NCBI GenBank assembly: GCA_937958995.1
Contig: CALGAP010000005.1
Coordinates: 1 to 64,000 of the forward strand
Reading direction: 5' to 3'
Length of the DNA stretch: 64,000 bases
DNA from: an uncultured Chitinophagaceae bacterium
GTDB lineage: Bacteria > Bacteroidota > Bacteroidia > Chitinophagales > Chitinophagaceae
Below the pieces are notes generated by a model. It did not search any database, was not told where the DNA came from, and saw only the letters and a list, made by a program, of their open reading frames with translations. The position numbers and the translations under genes were made by a program. How positions within the stretch are numbered: the first letter of the stretch is position 1; each line of letters starts with the position of its first letter. Of this stretch, positions 1 through 8,463 are shown one piece after another.

Positions 1-53
1 CAGTTTTTGGGATTATTTAATTGAGTAGTTTCTTTAAAGTTAATCCCAAACTG
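1..53. terminator. terminator-like inverted repeat of a gene outside the window
   Basis: The first bases form an imperfect hairpin. The left arm at 1-15 pairs with the right arm at 41-53 over 13 bp, with a two-base bulge in the left arm. No complete gene precedes it, so it probably belongs to a gene left of the window. Between here and 185 I see nothing else. Confidence 0.45.
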
Positions 54-185
54 TCAGATCATATTGTAGCTATTTCACTTCAATTTTCAATCCAAATAGA
101 TCAACACGGAACTGCCATTCCACTATACTAACCACCCACATCCCTCCGTTATTCCCGCAACCAATCACCCCAAAATCCCTGTCCG

Positions 186-299
186 ATGCTCACTTTCACC
201 GAACTGCTTACCATCGCATTCACCGTGGCCATTCCTTGCATTTACTGGTACCTCGCGCGTCAAAGCAATAAACATTTCCGAGACTTCCAGAAGTCATGA
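186..299 (+). CDS. possible 37-aa single-span membrane protein
   Basis: A short frame runs from an ATG at 186 to a TGA at 297-299. It encodes a hydrophobic stretch (residues about 4-21, including LLTIAFTVAIPCIYWYL) followed by a polar, basic tail. That is the usual look of a small single-pass inner-membrane peptide. There is no clear ribosome binding site and I recognise no family. It could be chance; the hydrophobic-then-charged layout is the only support. The stretch from 300 to 505 shows no gene. Confidence 0.3.
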   Translation: MLTFTELLTIAFTVAIPCIYWYLARQSNKHFRDFQKS

Positions 300-505
300 G
301 CTTTTTAGTGGAATTTTCACTACAATTTTTTACCAGCGCGTCCAACGGATTCTGACGCCATTCGGCACGCCGGGTAGAACTAATTCACTGACATACTACT
401 CCTTACATCGCTCACCTTTTCCAATATTTTTAGTACCCGCAGCTGAAAGCATGCTTTTTGTTTACCTGTATGTGCAATTGTGCACGAACCGGAAAATGAA
501 GTTGT

Positions 506-1150
506 ATGTTTCGAACAATACCTACCCGATGGATGACCGTACTGTTTTTATGCTTTGCCGCCCCCCTTGCATGGAATGCGTGTAGCAAAGACCATAGCTT
601 TGAAAAAAGCAATCAGTCAGTCGATAATCCTCCTCCGCCCGGCGATTCTACCGGGAATGGCGACAGTACTAGCGGAAACGAAGGAGAAGATCCGCAGCCG
701 GCGCCACCCGATGATAGCACTACCTCGATAGATTTTGTCTTTCTGCAAAACGCCACTTACGTCAACCGCGCGCAGCTTAATAATGCCGCCCTCGCTAAGG
801 AACGCGGCACTGCACAGTCGGTACGCGATTTTGCCACAGCAGTGAGTACACGATTTACGCAAGCGCAGTCTGATATTGAAAAACTGGGATCAGAATTGCA
901 GGCTGATATACCGGCACAAACAGATGCGGCGCACCAGGCGGTGACTAAGAGCTTTCTCGACCTGGAAGGAAGCACTTTCGATATCGCCTATATAGATTAC
1001 CAGTTAATGGAATTGCAGACGACTATCGATATGTACAGGAGACACCTCACCGACGGCAGCGACGCCAAAGTGAAAGCATATGCCGGGAAGTATTTGCCCT
1101 ACCTGGAGCAGTTTTTACAATCGGCCAGTACTATCAGGCAGTCTTTGTGA
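506..1150 (+). CDS. DUF4142 family lipoprotein with acidic Pro/Ser/Gly linker
   Basis: This 214-residue protein starts with a basic n-region and a hydrophobic segment ending in WNAC at about residues 23-26. That suggests export and lipidation, although the lipobox lacks the usual Leu/Ile/Val at -3. Residues about 35-75 form a low-complexity linker rich in Pro, Asp, Ser, Thr and Gly. The rest is helical and matches the DUF4142 pattern (FLQNATYVNRAQLNNAALAK, then VRDFATAVSTRFTQAQSDI), a ferritin-like fold of unknown function. The gene runs tail to tail into the histidine kinase on the other strand, with stop regions overlapping by 17 bp. Confidence 0.75.
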   Translation: MFRTIPTRWMTVLFLCFAAPLAWNACSKDHSFEKSNQSVDNPPPPGDSTGNGDSTSGNEGEDPQPAPPDDSTTSIDFVFLQNATYVNRAQLNNAALAKERGTAQSVRDFATAVSTRFTQAQSDIEKLGSELQADIPAQTDAAHQAVTKSFLDLEGSTFDIAYIDYQLMELQTTIDMYRRHLTDGSDAKVKAYAGKYLPYLEQFLQSASTIRQSL

Positions 1151-2612
1151 TATGCTGTATGAGAGGAATCGTTACTTCCAGCACACATCCATTCGATGGG
1201 AAAGTCTCGATAGTGAAGGCGCCACCATGGGCCTCCACGCGGTTGCGGATGTTGATAAAGCCCAACCCTCGCCGGGTTTTATCCATATCGAAACCAACAC
1301 CATCATCCGTGATACGCAATTCCAGTTGCTCCTCATCTCCGCGCAGTGATATGAGGATCTTTCCGGCCCGGGCGTGCTGTATAATATTGTTCGTGTGGTG
1401 CTGTATGATCCTGTACGCTGTAAGTTTTTGTTCATAACTCAATACTTCTTCAAGGGACTGATCAAATTCAAGTTGTACTTCCATTGATGTAACCGATCGT
1501 ATATTGTTGATTACTTCTTCCAGCGCCACCTTCAATCCCACTTCCTCGATCACCGAAGTATTCAGCGAACGCGACAGCCTGCGTATCTCCTGGATCACTT
1601 TGTCGAGATATTGTTTGCTTTTTTCGAAGTAAATCTTATCATCTTCGCTGCCATTCATCTTCACCGAGCTCAGCAACACAATGGCTGATGACAACATCTG
1701 GTTTACATTTTCATGCAGTTCTTTCGACAATTCATTCCGCTCCTGGTCCTGCGCCACTATCATGGCCTGCGTTATCTGCTGTTGTTCGCGCTCCTTTCGT
1801 CGCAGCAATTCAGCCTGCAACCTTTTCTTGGCTTTGATTTCCGTGATGATCTGCTCCTGGGCCAGTTTCTCTGCAGTGATGTCGATAGCTTGTCCACCCA
1901 CCAGCTTTTTAGCATAAGGCACATCCAGTAAGAATTTATGCACCATAAAATACCTGCCGGCATGCTCGCCATATTCGTGAGTGTGCACGAAGCTGAGGGC
2001 CTCACCTTTCCGCAGCACCTCCCTATCGCTGGCAAGATAATTTTCGGTCATAGATGGGGGTAACAGGTCGTGAAGAGATTTATATTGATAATCGTCGCTG
2101 ATGGCTAAGAGATTTCGTGCGGCTGGATTCATATAAATTATCTTACCGTCTTCATCGCTGATCCAGCTGGGATTGGAACTATTGTTGAGGAAAGAGCGAA
2201 ACATCACTTCGCGTCCTCTTGCATCATGCAGGTATTCGGTAAGTTCGCGGATGATGATTACCACCGCCGAGAGCGGTTTCATTTCTGGCACCTTGTGTAA
2301 GTAGCAGGAAAGCAGCCCCAACTTTCCTGCCGGCCCGGAGACTACAATATGTTCGTCGAGCGATTTTTTCTTTATCAGCCTTTCCAGTTCCTGGTAAATC
2401 GGCCGGTAGCTGGTACCCGCCGGCCGCAGATGTTCAATGAACCCCCTTTCGGTAAACGATCCATCGGCGTCCGTACAAAACCTTTCCGCCGCCACATTCC
2501 ACTTCAGCACATTATACTGCAGGTCCGTAATAATGATTCCGGCCTCATACTCATTCATGATACTTTGTATCCACCTGTCAGTTTTCCACGCGTTGGAATG
2601 CAGCAGTTTCAT
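1134..2612 (-). CDS. PAS-domain sensor histidine kinase (HisKA_3 type)
   Basis: Soluble kinase of 492 residues, with no signal peptide or membrane span. Two PAS-like regions (about residues 20-125 and 135-250; the second has WISDEDGKIIYMNPAARNLL) are followed by a charged coiled coil. The dimerisation/phosphoacceptor helix is of the NarX/DegS-like HisKA_3 type, ELSKELHENVNQML, with the phosphorylated His near residue 300. A HATPase domain ends the protein, with DDGVGFDM and GLGFINIRNRVEAHGG boxes. I chose the ATG at 2612 (MKLLHS...) because the 18 residues upstream look non-domain. No response regulator is adjacent, so the partner must lie elsewhere. Confidence 0.85.
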   Translation of the reverse strand: MKLLHSNAWKTDRWIQSIMNEYEAGIIITDLQYNVLKWNVAAERFCTDADGSFTERGFIEHLRPAGTSYRPIYQELERLIKKKSLDEHIVVSGPAGKLGLLSCYLHKVPEMKPLSAVVIIIRELTEYLHDARGREVMFRSFLNNSSNPSWISDEDGKIIYMNPAARNLLAISDDYQYKSLHDLLPPSMTENYLASDREVLRKGEALSFVHTHEYGEHAGRYFMVHKFLLDVPYAKKLVGGQAIDITAEKLAQEQIITEIKAKKRLQAELLRRKEREQQQITQAMIVAQDQERNELSKELHENVNQMLSSAIVLLSSVKMNGSEDDKIYFEKSKQYLDKVIQEIRRLSRSLNTSVIEEVGLKVALEEVINNIRSVTSMEVQLEFDQSLEEVLSYEQKLTAYRIIQHHTNNIIQHARAGKILISLRGDEEQLELRITDDGVGFDMDKTRRGLGFINIRNRVEAHGGAFTIETFPSNGCVLEVTIPLIQHITKTA

Positions 2613-2764
2613 AGTGGTTCGGGGTTCGTTTGGGTGTCGGATGTCGGGTGTCGAGTATTGTGCCAAAAAGATAATGCGTTGTATTTAAGTGTATAAAACA
2701 CACCCGAGCCAACCTTCTTTCCCGCAAAAAGACAGATTTTTCCCAATGCGAAACCGATATATCG

Positions 2765-2795
2765 AGGGACGGCCAGGTGATAGGTGAGCCGCCTG
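2765..2795. repeat. dispersed intergenic repeat, copy A
   Basis: A 31-bp block beginning AGGGACGG and ending GCCGCCTG matches a second block at 53232-53262 at 26 of 31 positions. Both lie in short gaps between leftward genes, and both are preceded by a G-rich GGGTGTCGG-like stretch. This suggests a dispersed repeat family in the genome, but only two copies are in view. Confidence 0.5.
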
Positions 2796-2822
2796 TCAAG
2801 GTGCCTGTACGCTCGTCACCCT

Positions 2823-3422
2823 TCACCCCACCCACTTCACTTTATCCCGAATACTTTTTCGTACGCCAGGCGCGGCGGGCACGCGGATGTAGCCGAGGTA
2901 AAAAAATCCCATGAGGATGTCGTCGGGACCGAGATCAAACAAGGGTTTGGCTTCGGGGATGAAGGTGATGCCGCCCGTGCTCCAGTAGCCACCGATGCCA
3001 TAGGCGGCTACAGTGAGGTAGATGTTTTGAACGGCGCAGGCCACGGAAGCGATTTCTTCCATTTCAGGCAGATCGTTTTTATGACGCTTGCAGCCGATGG
3101 CAATTACATGGGAACATTGCAGCGGCGTAGTGAGCAGTTGCTCGTATTTGTTTTGCCTGAATTTTTCGCCTGCATATTGCTTGTAGATGGCAGCAGATTC
3201 CTCGGCCAGCTTTTTCAGACCTTCGCCGGTAAATACCGTGAAGCGCCAGGGTTCGGTCAGTTTGTGCGAGGGCGCCCAGTTGGCATTTTCCAGGGCCTGC
3301 CAGATGATTTCATCCGGAATTACTTCGCCGGGTTCAAATTGTTTGGGAAAAACACTTCTTCGCGAGGCTATCAAACGATTGATCAGCTCCTTCTCAGCGG
3401 GCTGGCCATGTTGTACACTCAT
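2823..3422 (-). CDS. nitroreductase family FMN enzyme
   Basis: A 199-residue protein of normal length for the nitroreductase family, which uses FMN and NAD(P)H to reduce nitro compounds, quinones or similar acceptors. Seen are the N-terminal RRSVFPKQF phosphate-binding segment, the NANWAPSHKLTEPWRFTVF segment typical of the YdjA-like branch, and the C-terminal GIGGYWSTGG region. The protein appears cytoplasmic. It lies between the TonB receptor (upstream on the same strand) and the histidine kinase. Substrate cannot be predicted. Confidence 0.85.
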   Translation of the reverse strand: MSVQHGQPAEKELINRLIASRRSVFPKQFEPGEVIPDEIIWQALENANWAPSHKLTEPWRFTVFTGEGLKKLAEESAAIYKQYAGEKFRQNKYEQLLTTPLQCSHVIAIGCKRHKNDLPEMEEIASVACAVQNIYLTVAAYGIGGYWSTGGITFIPEAKPLFDLGPDDILMGFFYLGYIRVPAAPGVRKSIRDKVKWVG

Positions 3423-3454
3423 ATCTGCAATTTGCCGCCAAAGATAAGCACAGC

Positions 3455-6004
3455 TTACTGATTCATGTTCCTGTCGTTGGGCTCCTCGCGTCTCTCCTCC
3501 CGCTGGCGCTCGTTGTTGCCATTGCGCCTGAATAAAGAGAAATTGGCATCGCCAAAACGATAGCTGAAGGTGACGCGGAAACTGCGCACATTCCAGCGAC
3601 GGTATGAGTCCTGGTAAAAATCTTCTGTGTCGTAAATATTGCCAAAACGGCGCATATTGAACACGTCGTTGATATTGAAAGTAAGTGTGCCCTTGTTCTT
3701 GAGCAGGTCTTTCCTGAAACCGAAATCCACCACGTAGTTCTCCTTGTTCTTACCCTGCGGAGTTACTTCGGGCGATTCATATTCGCCGGTCACTTGGAAA
3801 CTCAGTTTATCGAATATAGCTGAACGCGACTTCACACGATAATTCGCGATCAGCTTGGCTTCCCAGTTAAACCCTTCGTTGCTCAGGTCAAGCTCATCAT
3901 TTTTCACGTTCACAGTGGTGTACTGCATGTCGATAGTGGGCGTGATTTCAAAATTGTCAGTGATCTTTTGCGACAAAGTAAATTCAGCGCCGAAGCGATT
4001 TTGGTTGTCGGCATTGATGAACGTATTTAAAATAGCGCTCGGATCTATGGCGGCATTGTTAAGTTGCTGGTACTGATCAGCAGAAAGCGTATCGCTGTAA
4101 CGCGTTATCTTTCCTGCCGTGGTATTGTAATAGACGACGCCCAGGAAATTACCCGTATTGTAATTGATATTGTAGTTGAATTCGAAATTGCTGGTAAACT
4201 CAGGTCGCAGGTTCGGGTTGCCCTGGCGGATATTGAAAGGGTCGTTGATATCCACAAATGGATTCAGGCTCCAGAAATCGGGACGGCGAATACGACGGCT
4301 GTAATTCAGCTGTATCTCCTGCCCGTCGGCAATCACTTTAGTTAAGAACAAACTTGGAAACAAAGCATCGAAAATATTATCGATCTTATTGGGATACTGG
4401 TAACCGAATTTAAAATTGCTGTCTACCATAGTGCCATCAAACTTCGAATATTCCGCACGCAATCCGGCCTGGTATTTTACGCCCGCCAGGTTGCCGGTAT
4501 AGGTGAAATAAGCGGCATTCACCATTTCACGGTATTTGTAATTATTGCTGAGCGGGAGTTTGGTTTCGCCACCGTTGTGTTGGGCAAATGCGTTGAACTG
4601 GCTGGTGTAGTCGTTAATATATGAACGAATACCAGTTTCAATTTTACCCTCGTTTTCTGTCGGGTCCACAAAGTCAATCTGTATAGTCAGCTGGTTATTC
4701 TTGTTATTACCGCTGTTTCGCACCAGGTTCGTCGGCGCATAAATGCTTCCATCCGGGTTGAAGTAAGCATTGGAGATACGCGTAACGTCATCGCCCTTGC
4801 CCCTGTTGAAACTGATATCGGCATCGAGCGACTTACCACTTTCCACAAAACTGCGGTGATATATCAACCTGGTGTTGCTGCGTTCATTGCCAAAACGGCT
4901 CTCGCTGCTGCGTTCGCCGGTATGATCAAGTACGCGGTTGACGTCAAAAAATTCCTGCTGCTGGTCTTCCCAGCTCTTATTGCGGCCCTTCACGAAATTC
5001 TGGGTGAGGGTAATGGTGTTGCGGTTGTCGATAAAGTAGTCAATGCCGAAGCGAACAGAACCGAAACGGCGCATACGCTCGTTTTCCGAAACCTGGTTGA
5101 AATAGTCCTCTACAATCCCTTTGCTCTTGTTGATGCGGAAGGTCTCCCCTCGCCTGTTGCCGCCCGACTGATTGTAGTTGGCACTGGTAAAGAGGTTGAA
5201 TTTTCCTTCGCGGAAATTCAATGTCACGTTTCCATTCAGGATATCCGGCGAACCAACGCCTGCCGATACCTGTCCGTTCAAACCTAATTTCTTATCTTTT
5301 TTCAGCACCACGTTGATGATGCCACCCACGCTGGCTGCGTCAAATTTTGCAGAGGGATTGGTAATAAGTTCAACGCGCTCGATATGATCGGCGGGAATTT
5401 GTTCAAGCGTAAGAATAGTCGGACGGCCATCTACAAAAATCTGCGGCGGACTATTGCGCAGCGTCACATTTCCGTCTACATCCACTGCAACGGAAGGTAT
5501 ATTGCGCATCACATCTACGGCGGTGCCGCCTGTTGACACAATGCTTTTGCCTACGTCGAAACTTTTTCTGTCGATACTCATCTGCAGTGCCGGCCGCTGT
5601 CCCACCACGGTCACGGTGTTGAGCAGTCTTGCATCAGCATTCAGTTTGATATTTCCCAAATCTCTTTCAGCGCTTGCGCCTGGTGAGAAGAATATGGTAA
5701 GCTCCTGCGATGCATAACCAATCGCGGTTATCTCGAGCGTAAATGTGTCGGTGGTAGAAATGTCGGGAATATTGAAATCGCCATTGGGTTGGGTCAGCAT
5801 GCCGCCCGCAAGTGTATGATCGGCTGCTCTGAAAAGTTGTACCGATGCGGCTTCAATGCCTTTGTTGGTCTTGGCGTCCACAATTTTTCCATATAGCCTG
5901 CCTTTTTGTTGGCCGCCGCCCCTACGGTCGGCACCTTCGCCCGGTTGAGAAAAAGCGCACGCTGAAATAATAATGCCTGTTAATACCAGTAGAACTCGTT
6001 TCAT
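3455..6004 (-). CDS. TonB-dependent receptor, outer-membrane beta-barrel family
   Basis: An 849-residue outer-membrane protein. A signal peptide (residues 1-19, ending AFSQ) is followed by a Gly/Arg/Gln-rich patch and a carboxypeptidase-like regulatory domain (about 35-130, GRLYGKIVDAKTNKGIEAAS). Then come a plug domain (RNIPSVAVDVDGNVTLRN, IFVDGRP) and a long C-terminal barrel with many aromatic alternating strands, as in the OMP_b-brl_3 group. The extreme C-terminus after the last strand is a charged Arg/Asn/Glu tail rather than a terminal aromatic. These receptors import large or scarce ligands using TonB energy. There is no SusD partner next to it, so the substrate is unknown. Confidence 0.88.
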   Translation of the reverse strand: MKRVLLVLTGIIISACAFSQPGEGADRRGGGQQKGRLYGKIVDAKTNKGIEAASVQLFRAADHTLAGGMLTQPNGDFNIPDISTTDTFTLEITAIGYASQELTIFFSPGASAERDLGNIKLNADARLLNTVTVVGQRPALQMSIDRKSFDVGKSIVSTGGTAVDVMRNIPSVAVDVDGNVTLRNSPPQIFVDGRPTILTLEQIPADHIERVELITNPSAKFDAASVGGIINVVLKKDKKLGLNGQVSAGVGSPDILNGNVTLNFREGKFNLFTSANYNQSGGNRRGETFRINKSKGIVEDYFNQVSENERMRRFGSVRFGIDYFIDNRNTITLTQNFVKGRNKSWEDQQQEFFDVNRVLDHTGERSSESRFGNERSNTRLIYHRSFVESGKSLDADISFNRGKGDDVTRISNAYFNPDGSIYAPTNLVRNSGNNKNNQLTIQIDFVDPTENEGKIETGIRSYINDYTSQFNAFAQHNGGETKLPLSNNYKYREMVNAAYFTYTGNLAGVKYQAGLRAEYSKFDGTMVDSNFKFGYQYPNKIDNIFDALFPSLFLTKVIADGQEIQLNYSRRIRRPDFWSLNPFVDINDPFNIRQGNPNLRPEFTSNFEFNYNINYNTGNFLGVVYYNTTAGKITRYSDTLSADQYQQLNNAAIDPSAILNTFINADNQNRFGAEFTLSQKITDNFEITPTIDMQYTTVNVKNDELDLSNEGFNWEAKLIANYRVKSRSAIFDKLSFQVTGEYESPEVTPQGKNKENYVVDFGFRKDLLKNKGTLTFNINDVFNMRRFGNIYDTEDFYQDSYRRWNVRSFRVTFSYRFGDANFSLFRRNGNNERQREERREEPNDRNMNQ

Positions 6005-6217
6005 CAGTTGTATAGCTTATGCAGTTAGACAGGCCTATAGACGCCAAAAAAGGACGAAGGATTGCCTTTGAAACTGATTTAATTTCAATTTAATCGTGAA
6101 AACGTTTGCGGAGCTCGCGATTCTAGAAACATAGTCACCGTACAGTCACAATTCCTGTCGGCTTAAAGCCTTTGCGCGAAATCAAATTCTCAATGCAGGA
6201 AGTTTCTTAACATTTCT

Positions 6218-8323
6218 TTAAGACTTCACAGTGCCTTTTCTCAACGCCAGGTAGTCTTCCATCACTTCCACAGCCTTGGCGAGATAAAGATCCTTCTTGA
6301 GGCTGTTTAACCAGGCCCTGTTGCTGTCGCGTCTGAACTGCTCGCGGTTCTCCAGGTCTTTTTCCATGAAGCTGGTGTTCTTTACAACCAGTGTGTCGGG
6401 GTTCGCCAACTCGCGGCGAATGGTCTGTACCCTTCTCTGCAATTCAGCCTGTTCTTTGCGGTATGTTTCAAGATTGAGGGAATATTTTGTGGGGCGGTTT
6501 TTCAACCAGGCCAGGTTTTGTTTCAATGCCTGCAGCGTAGTATCGTGCATCAGTTTATTTTGCGCCTGGATAATGATTCTGCCGAAAGCATTCGCATCAT
6601 TCACCGGGGTAAAAGGCACAGGATCGATTTTGTCGAATGGCAGTGCCGAAGGATTGTTCTTTTCAAGAATATCGTACGGTTCGTAAATGCCGGGCAACAA
6701 AATATCGGGAACGATACCTTTCAGTTGGGTAGCCTCGCCGGTAATGCGATAGTATTTCTGTAAAGTGATATTGATAGTGCCAAGTTCGGCCGACTGCGAA
6801 ATGAGTTGCCTGCCATTGCCGATTCCAAATGAACGCTGCACCGAGCCTTTTCCGTAAGTAGAGCTGCTGCCCACAACGATGCCTCGCCTGTAATCCTGGA
6901 TTGCGGCAGCGAAAATTTCAGAAGCAGAAGCGCTCATTTCGTTTACCAATACGATCAATGGTCCGTCATACACAGTCTCGCTGCTGCTGGTGCTGGCTAC
7001 ATAAGGTTTGCCCGAAGGACTTTTCACCTGCACCACGGGTCCGCCTTTGATGAAGAGACCAACCATATTGATTACTTCACCGAGGCTACCTCCGCCATTG
7101 TTGCGTATATCTACAATAACGGCGCTCACATTTTCGCTCTTTAGTCTTTCCAGTTCCCGCGCCATATCCTTGGCAGCGCTTCTACCGTTATCGTCGCCGA
7201 AATCGGTATAAAAACGCGGGAATGAAATATAACCGATGCGTTCTTTATCTTCAATGATCGCGCTTTTTACAAATGTATCTTCCAGTTGCAGCGCTTCGCG
7301 CACCATCGAAACGTCTTTCAATGAGCCGTCTTGCTTGCGGAAGGTGATGGTAACGGTTGTTCCTTTAGAGCCACGAATCAGTTTTATCACATCCTGCATG
7401 CCCATACCTGCCACTTCCACGGGCTTTTGACCTTGCTGTGCCACGCGCACAATCACATCTCCTTTTTCCACCTGGCCCGATTTCGCGGCGGGACCGCCCA
7501 GCATCAGTTCGCCAATACTCACTTTGCCTTGTTGTTCCTGTAACAGGGCGCCGATGCCATAGTACACGCCACTCATATTTTCCTGGAACTCGCGGCGGTC
7601 AACCGGCAGAAAATAATTACTATGCGGATCATACAAATTGATCACGCTGTTGATATAGGTATTGAAAGCTTCCTCTTCCGTAGTGAGTTTGCGGAGGTTT
7701 TCAAAATGCCTTTTCTCGATACGCGCTACAATTTCGCGCGCTTTTTTCTCGGGGTTTTCGTTCGATTTGGCGGAATCTTTTGCCTGCAGTTCCAGCAAAT
7801 CGTCGTATTGCACCAGCACCTGGTATTTCAGGTAGGTCTTCCAGCGATTCTTTTGTTCGTCAGCAGAACCCGCCCAGGGTAAATTTTCCGTATTGCTGTC
7901 GTAAGTTTCGTTGCGGTTGAACGAAAAGGGCTCTTTCAGCATTTCCTCCACCAGTTTCTCGGTTTCATCCAGGCGCTGGCGGTAAGTGTTATTTACCACT
8001 TTATAAAACTGAACTGCCTTGCCACGCAGTTCATCATCCAGTTGCAATTCAAATTTTTTGAACTCCTTTATATCCTGTTGCAGGAAGATTCTCTTACCGG
8101 GATCAAGTTGTTTCAGGTAGGCATTGAAGATTTCTTTAGAAAATTTATCGTCAAGTGTCTTGGGTGCATAATGAATATGCTGGAGCATATTGGCCGTATT
8201 ATGAAATACGAGGTCAACATTCTCCGCCACCTTGCTTTTCTGGGCAACAATGGCCAAGGGCTGTAACAACAGCGCCCATACGATTAACTTCAGCACTCTC
8301 CTGGCAGGTGTATATTTATTCAT
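6218..8323 (-). CDS. prc: carboxy-terminal processing protease (Prc/Tsp family, S41)
   Basis: A 701-residue exported protease that trims or degrades envelope proteins from their C-termini. It has an N-terminal signal segment (LKLIVWALLLQPLAIVAQ), a helical N-terminal region, a PDZ domain (GIGALLQEQQGKVSIGEL to about residue 350), and the S41 catalytic core. The Ser box NEMSASASEIFAAA and the Lys box TYGKGSVQ are both present. The C-terminal domain is of the kind seen in E. coli Prc (DUF3340). I start at the ATG at 8323 (MNKYTPARR) rather than eight codons upstream because it gives a normal signal peptide. Confidence 0.9.
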   Translation of the reverse strand: MNKYTPARRVLKLIVWALLLQPLAIVAQKSKVAENVDLVFHNTANMLQHIHYAPKTLDDKFSKEIFNAYLKQLDPGKRIFLQQDIKEFKKFELQLDDELRGKAVQFYKVVNNTYRQRLDETEKLVEEMLKEPFSFNRNETYDSNTENLPWAGSADEQKNRWKTYLKYQVLVQYDDLLELQAKDSAKSNENPEKKAREIVARIEKRHFENLRKLTTEEEAFNTYINSVINLYDPHSNYFLPVDRREFQENMSGVYYGIGALLQEQQGKVSIGELMLGGPAAKSGQVEKGDVIVRVAQQGQKPVEVAGMGMQDVIKLIRGSKGTTVTITFRKQDGSLKDVSMVREALQLEDTFVKSAIIEDKERIGYISFPRFYTDFGDDNGRSAAKDMARELERLKSENVSAVIVDIRNNGGGSLGEVINMVGLFIKGGPVVQVKSPSGKPYVASTSSSETVYDGPLIVLVNEMSASASEIFAAAIQDYRRGIVVGSSSTYGKGSVQRSFGIGNGRQLISQSAELGTINITLQKYYRITGEATQLKGIVPDILLPGIYEPYDILEKNNPSALPFDKIDPVPFTPVNDANAFGRIIIQAQNKLMHDTTLQALKQNLAWLKNRPTKYSLNLETYRKEQAELQRRVQTIRRELANPDTLVVKNTSFMEKDLENREQFRRDSNRAWLNSLKKDLYLAKAVEVMEDYLALRKGTVKS

Positions 8324-8463
8324 AGCGGTATTTATAATACTAACCAAATTTCATGAAAAAACGCCAGAAAGGGAATAGTGTTGTGCAAAATTGTATGAAT
8401 GGTATGCAAGCATCATGCCCGGGGTAGTAAGCAGGAAGTTTCGGGTTGGGGGTTGCTGGTTGT

